Shown piece by piece: positions 27,436 through 34,300 of a DNA stretch of 64,000 nucleotides. Made by a program: the position numbers and the translations under genes. Every line of letters begins with the position of its first letter. Within the stretch, counting starts at the first letter, position 1. Source of the DNA: Nocardiopsis_B sediminis (GTDB lineage Bacteria > Actinomycetota > Actinomycetes > Streptosporangiales > Streptosporangiaceae); NCBI RefSeq assembly GCF_042650565.1, contig NZ_JBHSBH010000012.1, positions 1 to 64,000 on the forward strand, in the 5' to 3' direction. The notes under the pieces are model-generated. The model was given only the letters and a program-made list of their open reading frames with translations, was not told the DNA's origin and did not search any database.

Positions 27436-27722
27436 GCGAGCGGGCTTCCGTGGGCGGGTTCTTGTTCAGCGCCGGTGACGAGGCGTGGGTGACCTGCCAC
27501 ACCTACCGCGACAGGACGCCGATCCTCGCCTTCTACGCGCCCAGTGCGGACCTGCGGGTGACATCGGTGTCGGGCAGGGGGCAGGTGACCGATGGGGATC
27601 TGCGGTTCGCCGAGTCCTTCGCCGAAGCGGCCACCGCCTACCTCGCCGATACGCAGCGCCTCCACGCCGAACAGTCCAGGCCGGTCGCCGACGACCCCTC
27701 CGAGGGCTCCGAAGCGGCCTGA
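27432..27722 (+). CDS. hypothetical AICE protein, 96 aa
   Basis: Not recognised. It starts ATGA inside the previous gene. The sequence (AWVTCHTYRDRTPILAFYAPSADLRVTSV, then a helix RFAESFAEAATAYLADTQRLHAEQ) suggests a short beta sheet and one helix. No catalytic motifs. A strong hairpin follows 11 bases after its stop. Confidence 0.6.
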   Translation: MSERASVGGFLFSAGDEAWVTCHTYRDRTPILAFYAPSADLRVTSVSGRGQVTDGDLRFAESFAEAATAYLADTQRLHAEQSRPVADDPSEGSEAA

Positions 27723-27733
27723 TAGACGAAGCG

Positions 27734-27768
27734 GGGCGGCCTGGTGCTCCAACACCTTGGCCGCCCCT
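27734..27768 (+). terminator. hairpin between the pra operon and tra
   Basis: The arms GGGGCGGCC (27734-27742) and GGCCGCCCC (27760-27768) enclose a second small stem (GGTG/CACC), and the hairpin is followed by TTCAA. It could end the pra transcript or attenuate read-through into tra/rep/xis/int. Confidence 0.5.
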
Positions 27769-27824
27769 TCAACCCCATCGCTACACGTATGCCCACACAT
27801 GAACACGAGAGGTGTGCCCACCCT

Positions 27825-29225
27825 ATGTTGCGCAGCAACGGTTCCGGGGCCGAACAGGTCCAACCGACCACCCCCGTCCCCGCTCAGTCCTTCCGCTTCT
27901 CCACTCCCGTTGTGGATACCCCCGGGATCTTCGTTCTCGGGTCATGGCTCGTCCGGCTCGTCCGCCTCCTGGTCCTGCTGCCGTTCCGCTTCCCCGTCGC
28001 CGTCATCACGGCCTCGGTCTCGGTGCTGGTCTTCAACCACCTGGGGTGGGTGTGGCTGGCCGTCGCCTGGACGGTGGCCGACCTGGGGCTGTTGGTCTGG
28101 TGGCGCCGCTGGCCCCAGACGTTCCGGCGCTACGTCGCGCTCCGCGTTCTTGCGGCGTGGCGGTGGCTGTCGGTCTACCAACGGCACTGGCAACCCGTGC
28201 TGGTCGTCGCCGGTCTCGCCGAGTCCTACCAGGAACGCCGCTACCTTCCGCGGATTCGGCGGGTCACCTGCACCGACTGGGCCGACCGTGTCCGGGTGCG
28301 CCTCGTGGCCGGCACGTCTCCGGCGGATATGGAACAGCGCGTGTCCGAGCTGGCGCACGGGTTCGGCGCTCCCTCCTGCCGTGTGAGCGTGCTGGGCGCG
28401 CGTGACGTGGTCCTGGAGTTCCCCCGACACGACACCCTCGCCGATCCCCTCGACGCCATGCCCGTACCCGAGGAACCCGACCTCGCCGCGCTTCCGGTGG
28501 GTGCCGGTGAGGACGGTGAACCCTGGCTCCTCCGGTTGCACGGAACCCACGTGCTCGTCGTCGGCGTGACCGGTGCGGGCAAGGGCTCGGTGCTGTGGTC
28601 GGCCATCCGCGCCATGCTCCCCGCGATCCACGACGGGACGGCAGAAGTCCGCGCGATCGACCCCAAGCGCATGGAGCTGTCGTATGGGCGGACCCTGTTC
28701 GCCGACTACGCAGACGACGGGAAAGCCGCCGTTGAGCTGTTGGAACAGGCGGTGGCCGACATGCAGGAACGCGCCGAACGCTACGCCGGGATACAGCGCT
28801 CCCACGTTCCCTCGACCCGTGACCCGTTCGTGGTGGTGGTGCTGGATGAGGTGGCGTTCCTGACCGCCTACCACCCCGACCGCGACGTCCGGCGGCGTGC
28901 GGAGAACGCCATTGCCACCCTCACGAGTCAGGGCCGGTCGGTGGGGTTCTGCGTGCTGGCCGCGTTGCAGGATCCGCGTAAGGAGGTCATGAACCTGCGG
29001 AACCTGTTCCCGGACAAGGTCGCGTTGCGCCTGGATGAGGCGGGCCAGGTCGACATGGTCCTCGGGGAAGGTGCCCGCGACCGTGGAGCACTCGCCCACC
29101 TGATCGACCCGGGCCTTCCCGGTGTCGCCTTCGTCAAGCTCGAAGGATCCCCCTCGCCCGTCCGCGTCCGGGCCGCCTACGTGACCGATGAGGACATCGA
29201 CCGCATGGCCGGCGGTGGTGCCTGA
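27825..29225 (+). CDS. FtsK/SpoIIIE-type DNA translocase, AICE transfer protein
   Basis: 466 residues from ATG 27825; an alternative ATG at 27789 adds 12 and neither has a strong SD. Two to three membrane segments lie near the N-terminus (about 40-95: LVRLLVLLPFRFPVAVITASVSVLVF, VWLAVAWTVADLGLLVWW). The motor has Walker A GVTGAGKGS and Walker B VVVVLDEVAFL, with SQGRSVGFCVLAALQDPRKEV after it. TraB/TraSA proteins of this type form a hexameric pore that moves double-stranded DNA between mycelia. It abuts the rep gene (TGATG). Confidence 0.9.
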   Translation: MLRSNGSGAEQVQPTTPVPAQSFRFSTPVVDTPGIFVLGSWLVRLVRLLVLLPFRFPVAVITASVSVLVFNHLGWVWLAVAWTVADLGLLVWWRRWPQTFRRYVALRVLAAWRWLSVYQRHWQPVLVVAGLAESYQERRYLPRIRRVTCTDWADRVRVRLVAGTSPADMEQRVSELAHGFGAPSCRVSVLGARDVVLEFPRHDTLADPLDAMPVPEEPDLAALPVGAGEDGEPWLLRLHGTHVLVVGVTGAGKGSVLWSAIRAMLPAIHDGTAEVRAIDPKRMELSYGRTLFADYADDGKAAVELLEQAVADMQERAERYAGIQRSHVPSTRDPFVVVVLDEVAFLTAYHPDRDVRRRAENAIATLTSQGRSVGFCVLAALQDPRKEVMNLRNLFPDKVALRLDEAGQVDMVLGEGARDRGALAHLIDPGLPGVAFVKLEGSPSPVRVRAAYVTDEDIDRMAGGGA

Positions 29226-30907
29226 TGCCGACCCCGACCGGCAAGTCCACCCGCGCCGAACGCATGGCACAGCCGTTGGCGCGTGAGGTGGCCGAGACCA
29301 TCGCCGCCGAGAAAGGGGTGTGCATCCGCCCCGTGGCCCTGCGGCGCACCGACCTGGCCACGGGCCGTTCCGAGATCGTGGACGTCCCGTGCGGGTCCAC
29401 GCTGGAAAGCAAGTGCCCTGCCTGCGCCAAGCGCAAGAGGTCCCTTCGCCGGTCCCAGTGCGAAGAGGGCTGGCACCTCACCGAGGAACCCACCGTGGTC
29501 CCCGATGAACCCTCCGAGGTGCAACGCGGGTGGGTCGAACAGCGCGCCATGGTGACCGCCGAACGCGACCGCCTGGCCGAGAACGGGTCTACCGATCCTG
29601 AGGACCTGGCCGCGCTCGATGCGGTCATCGCTGACCTGGATGAGGAGATCTCGGCCTCGGGACTGCGCGGCAAAGCCGACCGGGGTTCCTCGGGTGCGGC
29701 TCGGCCTCGGCGGTCCCGCTCGACCCGCCGTCGTCAGGATGCGCCGGACCTGCCCAAGCGGCAGATGAAGCGCTCCACCGTGGGGCGGGCCTTCGAGGAT
29801 CCCGACACGGGAAAGGTCTTCCGGCCGTCGCTGTTCATCACGCTCACCTGTGACACCTACGGGCGGGTGAAGAAAGACGGCACCCCGGTGGACCCCTCCA
29901 CCTACGACTACCGGCGGGCGGCCCGGGATGCGTTGCACTTCTCCAAGCTCATCGACAGGTTCGTGCAGAACCTCCGACGTGTCGCCGGGTTCGACGTCCA
30001 GTACTTCGCGGCAGTGGAACCCCAACGGCGGTTGGCGCCGCACCTGCACATGGCCACTCGGGGCACCGTCCCCCGGGCGGAGCTGCGCCAGATCGCGGCG
30101 GCGACCTATCACCAGGTGTGGTGGCCCAAGGCCGGTGAGGTGGTCTACGCGGGGGAGGACCTGCCCGTCTGGGATGAAGCGACAGGTGCCTATGTCGACA
30201 CCTCGACAGGGGAACTCCTGCCCTCCTGGGATGACGCGCTCGATGCCCTCGACGCCGACCCCGACGCCGAACCCATGCACGTGGTCCGGTTCGGGCCGCA
30301 GGTGGACGCCAAGGGCGTGATCGCCGGTTCCGCGGATGCCGACCGGTGCGTCCGGTACCTGGCGAAGTACCTGACCAAGGACATCGCCGAATGCCATGAG
30401 GTCGAGACCACCGCGCAGGAACGCCACGTTGACCGCCTGGTGGACGCGCTTCGGTTCGAACCGTGCTCGCCGAAGTGCGCGAACTGGCTGCGCTACGGGA
30501 TCCAGCCCGACGACCCCAAGCCGGGTCTTCGCCCCGGGTTCTGCCGGTCCAAAGCCCACAAGCGCGAACACCTCGGCTACGCCGGGCGCCGCGTCCTCGT
30601 GTCCCGGAAGTGGTCCGGCAAGACCCTCGCCGACCACAAGGCCGACCGCCTGGCGTGGGTCCTCGATGCCCTCGGTGTCACCCCCGGCGATGACGGCCCG
30701 GACGATGGCGACACCCGTGCCGGCACTGACTTCCCCCTGGCCGTCGCCTCCAATGGCCACGCCTGGGAACTCGCCCGCCCCACCGATTCCGACGTCCCGC
30801 CCCGCGAACACCGCCTCCTCCGCGCGGTCGGTGAGGCGCTGAAACGCCGTGCCCAGCTCGACCACGCACGCGAGACCAATCTTTCGGCAACTGGAGTACC
30901 TGCATGA
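29225..30907 (+). CDS. RepSA-type rolling-circle replication initiator
   Basis: 560 residues. A Cys-rich N-terminus (SKCPACAKRKRS, 62-73) precedes the HUH endonuclease core: motif 1 FITLTCDTYG (204-213), motif 2 LAPHLHMATRG with H273/H275, and RYLAKYLTKD holding the likely catalytic tyrosine. A second zinc-like cluster (CSPKCANWL) follows. The protein nicks the element's origin to start rolling-circle replication after excision. It is co-transcribed with tra, xis and int. Confidence 0.9.
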   Translation: MPTPTGKSTRAERMAQPLAREVAETIAAEKGVCIRPVALRRTDLATGRSEIVDVPCGSTLESKCPACAKRKRSLRRSQCEEGWHLTEEPTVVPDEPSEVQRGWVEQRAMVTAERDRLAENGSTDPEDLAALDAVIADLDEEISASGLRGKADRGSSGAARPRRSRSTRRRQDAPDLPKRQMKRSTVGRAFEDPDTGKVFRPSLFITLTCDTYGRVKKDGTPVDPSTYDYRRAARDALHFSKLIDRFVQNLRRVAGFDVQYFAAVEPQRRLAPHLHMATRGTVPRAELRQIAAATYHQVWWPKAGEVVYAGEDLPVWDEATGAYVDTSTGELLPSWDDALDALDADPDAEPMHVVRFGPQVDAKGVIAGSADADRCVRYLAKYLTKDIAECHEVETTAQERHVDRLVDALRFEPCSPKCANWLRYGIQPDDPKPGLRPGFCRSKAHKREHLGYAGRRVLVSRKWSGKTLADHKADRLAWVLDALGVTPGDDGPDDGDTRAGTDFPLAVASNGHAWELARPTDSDVPPREHRLLRAVGEALKRRAQLDHARETNLSATGVPA

Positions 30908-31098
30908 CCGTCGTCCCGCTGAACCGGCGCCTCCTGACCGTCCCGGAGGTCATGAGCGCCCTGGCCTTGGGCCGGGGGAAGGTCTACGAGCTGATCCGCT
31001 CCGGCCGCTTGGAGTCGGTGAAGATCGGCCGTGACCGCCGTATCCCCGTGGACGCCGTTGAAGCCTTCATCACCGACCTTCGAGAGGACGCAGCCTGA
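30904..31098 (+). CDS. xis: excisionase (HTH_17/MerR-like Xis)
   Basis: 64 residues: RRLLTVPEVMSALALGRGKVYELIRSGRLESVKIGRDRRIP is the winged-helix excisionase domain, the whole protein. It overlaps rep by 4 bp and the integrase by 1 bp. It directs the integrase toward excision by bending the att region. Confidence 0.88.
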   Translation: MTVVPLNRRLLTVPEVMSALALGRGKVYELIRSGRLESVKIGRDRRIPVDAVEAFITDLREDAA

Positions 31099-32303
31099 TG
31101 CCCAAGACGGCGCTCGCCACCCCCGAGGATCCCGATGGCCGCAAGGGCAAACGGTCCCGCGCGAACGGCGAAGGAAGCGTCTATCAGCGTCAAGACGGCC
31201 GCTGGGTGGCGTCGGCCTACGTGCTGGCGTCCGACGGCTCGATGAAGCGTGTGCAGCGCTATGGGCGTACGCGAAAGGAGGCATACGACAAGCTCACGGA
31301 GCTTCAGCGCAACAGCAACCGCAACGTCGCCGTGCCCGACCGGCCGTGGAAGCTGGGGGAGTACCTGGACTACTGGCTTGAGCAGGTGGCCAAGCCTTCG
31401 GTGCGCTCCACCACCTACGCCAAGTATGAGCAGACGGTCCGGCTGTACCTCAAGCCGAACCTCGGCACTCAGCGACTCGACCGGCTTCGGGTGGCCAAGC
31501 TTCAGACGTTCCTCAATGGCCGACTGAAGGCGGGGGACTCGGTGCCCAAGGTGCACGCGATGCGGACCACGCTCAGTTCCGCACTGACCCGTGCCATGCG
31601 CGAGGAATTGATCAGCGTGAACCCTGCCCGTCTCGTGACTCTTCCGGCAGAGGATCCGGAACGGATGCGGCCGTGGAACGCCGATGAAGCGAAGCGTTTC
31701 CTCGAATACGCACGCTCCAACCCGATGTACCCGGCGCTCGTGCTGATGCTGCTCTACGGCCTGCGCCGTGGGGAAGTGCTCGGGCTCAGTTGGGAAGATG
31801 TCGACTTGGAGACCGACGTCATGTCGATTCGTCGGCAGGTTCAGCGGGTGGACGGTGCCCTTGCCCTCGTGGACGTGAAGACGCGTGCGGGTCGGCGGTC
31901 GCTCCCGCTGCTGTCGTGGGCACGTGATGCCCTCATCGAACAGGCCGAGTGGCAGTCGGACAAGAAGCGTCGTGCGGGGGAGGGATGGGCGGAAACCGGT
32001 CTGGTCTTCACCACACGGACCGGAAAGGCCATCCAACCGCGCAGCCTGTCCCGGACCTTCGAGCGGCTGGTGAAGGCGTCGGGCATGCGGCCGATCCGCC
32101 TGCACGATCTCCGGCACTCGGTGGCCTCGCTGCTGAAGCGGGCGGGGGTCGCTCCGCGCGATGCCATGGAGATCCTTGGGCACAGCCGGATTTCGGTGAC
32201 CATGGAGATCTATACACATAGCGACGAAGAGACACAGCGACAAGGACTCGGACGCCTGGGCGGAGCGATCTTCGGCGAAACCGGAAACGACGGCGGAGAA
32301 TAG
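31098..32303 (+). CDS. int: tyrosine site-specific recombinase (AICE integrase)
   Basis: 401 residues: N-terminal AP2-like arm-binding region (GEGSVYQRQDGRWVASAYV, 25-43), SAM-like core-binding domain (about 80-175) and a catalytic domain with R223 (YGLRRGE), K261, H336/R339 (LHDLRHS), H362 (LGHSRIS) and nucleophile Y372 (EIYTH). It catalyses recombination between the AICE attP and the tRNA-Ile gene, whose 3' end lies 75 bp after its stop. ATG touches the xis stop (TGATG). Confidence 0.95.
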   Translation: MPKTALATPEDPDGRKGKRSRANGEGSVYQRQDGRWVASAYVLASDGSMKRVQRYGRTRKEAYDKLTELQRNSNRNVAVPDRPWKLGEYLDYWLEQVAKPSVRSTTYAKYEQTVRLYLKPNLGTQRLDRLRVAKLQTFLNGRLKAGDSVPKVHAMRTTLSSALTRAMREELISVNPARLVTLPAEDPERMRPWNADEAKRFLEYARSNPMYPALVLMLLYGLRRGEVLGLSWEDVDLETDVMSIRRQVQRVDGALALVDVKTRAGRRSLPLLSWARDALIEQAEWQSDKKRRAGEGWAETGLVFTTRTGKAIQPRSLSRTFERLVKASGMRPIRLHDLRHSVASLLKRAGVAPRDAMEILGHSRISVTMEIYTHSDEETQRQGLGRLGGAIFGETGNDGGE

Positions 32304-32307
32304 CCGC

Positions 32308-32329
32308 GTTGCTGTCGCTACTGATGTCA
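32308..32329. repeat. candidate integrase arm site, right
   Basis: GTTGCTGTCGCTACTG plus TGTCA, one mismatch to 22123-22144, same orientation. It lies between the int stop and attR. In the excised circle the two copies would flank the 44-bp core at 47 and 85 bp. Confidence 0.5.
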
Positions 32330-32363
32330 AAGGTCCCTGTCGGATTTCCGACAGGGACCTTTG
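32328..32363. terminator. element-supplied terminator for int and tRNA-Ile
   Basis: A perfect 16-bp stem (arm CAAAGGTCCCTGTCGG) with loop ATTT. It lies after int on the plus strand and 16 bases beyond the tRNA 3' end on the minus strand, so it replaces the host terminator left at 21964-21989. Confidence 0.8.
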
Positions 32364-32376
32364 TGCTGCTTATTGG

Positions 32377-32420
32377 GGTGGGCGTACCAGGACTTGAACC
32401 TGGGGCCTCATCCTTATCAG
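32377..32420. repeat. attR, 44-bp core in the intact tRNA-Ile
   Basis: Identical to 21994-22037. The crossover falls between the anticodon loop and the tRNA 3' end; beyond 32420 the sequence is host tRNA 5' half. Confidence 0.92.
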
Positions 32421-32452
32421 GGATGCGCTCTAACCGACTGAGCTATACGCCC
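32379..32452 (-). tRNA. tRNA-Ile (GAU)
   Basis: A 74-nt cloverleaf on the minus strand. Acceptor GGGCGTA/TACGCCC with discriminator A, D arm GCTC...GAGC, anticodon stem CATCC/GGATG with loop CTGATAA (anticodon GAT), and T arm CCAGG-TTCAAGT-CCTGG. CCA is not encoded. It is the integration target of the AICE; the element restores a complete 3' half. Confidence 0.97.
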
Positions 32453-32465
32453 GTGTTCCGAGGGA

Positions 32466-32471
32466 ACTCTA
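32466..32471 (-). promoter_or_regulatory. candidate -10 of the tRNA-Ile promoter
   Basis: TAGAGT on the minus strand lies 14 bases before the tRNA 5' end, giving a leader of about seven bases. A TTCGCC at 18-bp spacing is the only -35 candidate. Confidence 0.35.
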
Positions 32472-32587
32472 CCGCATGCGGGGGGTCGGGGCGAACCGGT
32501 TGACCTGGGATGCGGGGAGGAGGGACGCGGGGAATCGCGGCCCTCTTCCTCCGCTACTTTAGCGCCTTCCGGCGGTGGTCGGGACCG

Positions 32588-33710
32588 TCACTCGGACTCG
32601 GTCAGGGTGACGTCGATGCCGCCCACGAGGTCGGCCGCCAGGTTGTAGAGCATGGCCCCGACCGTCGAGAGCGCGGTGATCAGGATGATGTTCAGCGCGC
32701 CGATGAGGCCGGTGTAGCCGAGCACCCGGGTGGGGGAGAACCAGCTCTCGGGGTTGATGGCGAGCTCCTCGCCCTCGCCGCCGTCGGTGAGTGAGGCGAT
32801 CAGGTCGGTCAGGGCGTCGAAGACACCGAGGCTCGACAGGATCGCGTACATCACGGCGATGGCGACGAACAGGATGATGAAGCAGACCAGCGCGATGACG
32901 AAGCTGAACTTCATCACCGACCACGGCTCCACTCGGCCGACGGTCAGGTGGGCCTTTCGGCTCGCCTTCGTCGCTCTGACCGCCGGCGCCTGCTGTGCCT
33001 GTTGCTCCTGCGGCACCGTCATCCGTACGCCCCCTTGTTCGCTCGCGGATTCCACCGCGTCTTCCGCCGCTGCCCGCGTCGCCGCCCCTGATGTGCCCGC
33101 GCCCGCCTGGGTACCGGCCGCCCAGGGCGTGCTCGGCGTACCCGACGTGCTGGGCGTACCCGATGAGCCCGCCGGCTCCGGTGCACCCGTGGCCTCCGGC
33201 GAACCCGTCGGCTCCGGCGTGCCGGGCTTCTCGGCCCGGTCGGCCTCTTCCACCTCGTCCGCCTTTCCGGCCGTGTCCGCCTCCTCGGCCGTGACCGCCG
33301 TGCCGGCCGTGGCGTTCACGGCCGCCTCGACGGCCGGGCCGGCCTCGGCGGTGTCTTCGCCCTCGGCGGGCACCCCGCCTTCGCCTGGCACCTCGTCCTT
33401 GGCCGACACCTCGCCCTTGGCCGGCTCCTCGGCCTCCGCGGGCGTTTCCGCCTCGGCGGCCTCGGTGCCCTCGCCGTCGTCGGCGTCGGCCGTGTCCTCG
33501 GACGCGGCCTCCGCCCCGGTGGCGGGCTCGTCGCCGGGACCGCCGGCGGTCCCGGCGGTGTCCCCGGTGGCGGGCTCGGACTCCGGCTCGGTGGTGCCCG
33601 GGGTGGTGTCGTCGGGGGNNNNGTGCGCCCTCGGCCGCCGCGTCCTTGGGATCGTCGACCGCCGTGGTCGACTCGGGGGCAGCGGATTCCCGTTGCGTGT
33701 TGTCAGACAT
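32588..33710 (-). CDS. DUF3566 membrane protein (frame broken by an assembly gap)
   Basis: The conserved part is the last 130 residues: ATKASRKAHLTVGRVEPWSVMKFSFVIALVCFIILFVAIAVMYAIL, LGYTGLIGALNIILITALSTVGAMLYNLAADLVGGIDVTL. It has two membrane helices and is the partner always found after gyrA in actinobacteria (Rv0007-like), probably a cell-envelope/division protein. Before it is a disordered Ala/Glu/Pro/Thr-rich region of about 220 residues. The true start is ATG 33710 (MSDNTQRESAAPE), which lies in another frame than the rest. The four Ns at 33619-33622 separate the two frames. Confidence 0.85.
33619..33622. other. assembly gap (NNNN)
   Basis: Four undetermined bases in GC-rich, repetitive coding sequence of the DUF3566 gene. 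For the N-terminal and C-terminal frames to join, the real gap must be a multiple of three bases, so four is wrong. Confidence 0.95.
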
Positions 33711-34300
33711 GGCCACGTTACCGCTGGACTTTCCGTGTGACGGTGGATCCGGTCAAAAGGGGATGTGATGGCCGCCCCGGCCCGCGCGGGCGAGGGTGCG
33801 CCGCAGTGCCGCGGCGCTGGGCCGGGCACCGGTGGTGCGCGGTGCGGGGATCGGCGGATGCGGCGCGCGGGGGCGGCCGGTGGACGGCCGTGCCCTCGGT
33901 GCGCCGCACCGCTGGAAATGGTGCGGGTGGTGCGGATGATACCGGTCCGCGCCGATGCGGGCGGACCAACGGGGTGCGGACCCGGTGGGCCCGCCGACGG
34001 CGTCGGTCACACCGGCGGGAGGCGCGCACGGGGCCCTCAAGGGGCACCCGGTGCCCGAAGGGGACAAGGAACCGGGGCGGCCCGGTGCGGGCCGCAGGGC
34101 TCGCCCACAGGGGCCGGGAAGGCGCCCCTGCTCGCCGGGGAACGCCCATAGCCGCGCACCGGGGGAGTGCCCACGCCCGCACCCCGCTCCCACGGGCGCC
34201 GGGACGCCCCCCGCGCAAAGTCCGGCCACGGACGCCGGGGAGGCGACCCCGGGGCGCGGAGTGGGGCTCCGCGCTCCTGGTGCCTCCCCGGCGGCGGGGG
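33711..34300. other. GC-rich intergenic region gyrA-DUF3566
   Basis: 590 bp between the gyrA stop and the DUF3566 start (both minus). It is extremely GC-rich, with runs such as CACCGG/GGGGCC. ORFs through it are shadows. No clear promoter, terminator or small gene was seen. The gap is longer than usual for this gene pair. Confidence 0.4.

Larger units (their letters stand above)
21994..32420 (+). mobile_element. actinomycete integrative and conjugative element (AICE) in tRNA-Ile(GAU)
   Basis: A 10.4-kb element bounded by a 44-bp direct repeat. The right copy (32377-32420) is the 3' part of the intact tRNA-Ile gene. Gene order is XRE regulator and flavoprotein (minus), then small proteins, GntR repressor, pra, tra (FtsK-type), repSA-type, xis and int (plus), with int beside the tRNA. 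This is the module set of pSAM2-like AICEs, which excise, replicate by rolling circle and transfer as double-stranded DNA via one translocase. All key genes look intact, so the element may be active. Genes from 25107 to 32303 are nearly all overlapping or touching (ATGA/TGATG junctions). Confidence 0.93.

Noticed and set aside
32460..32587. tRNA-Ala expected after tRNA-Ile in some actinobacteria
   Set aside because: No cloverleaf found here or after the original terminator at 21964; not present in the window.
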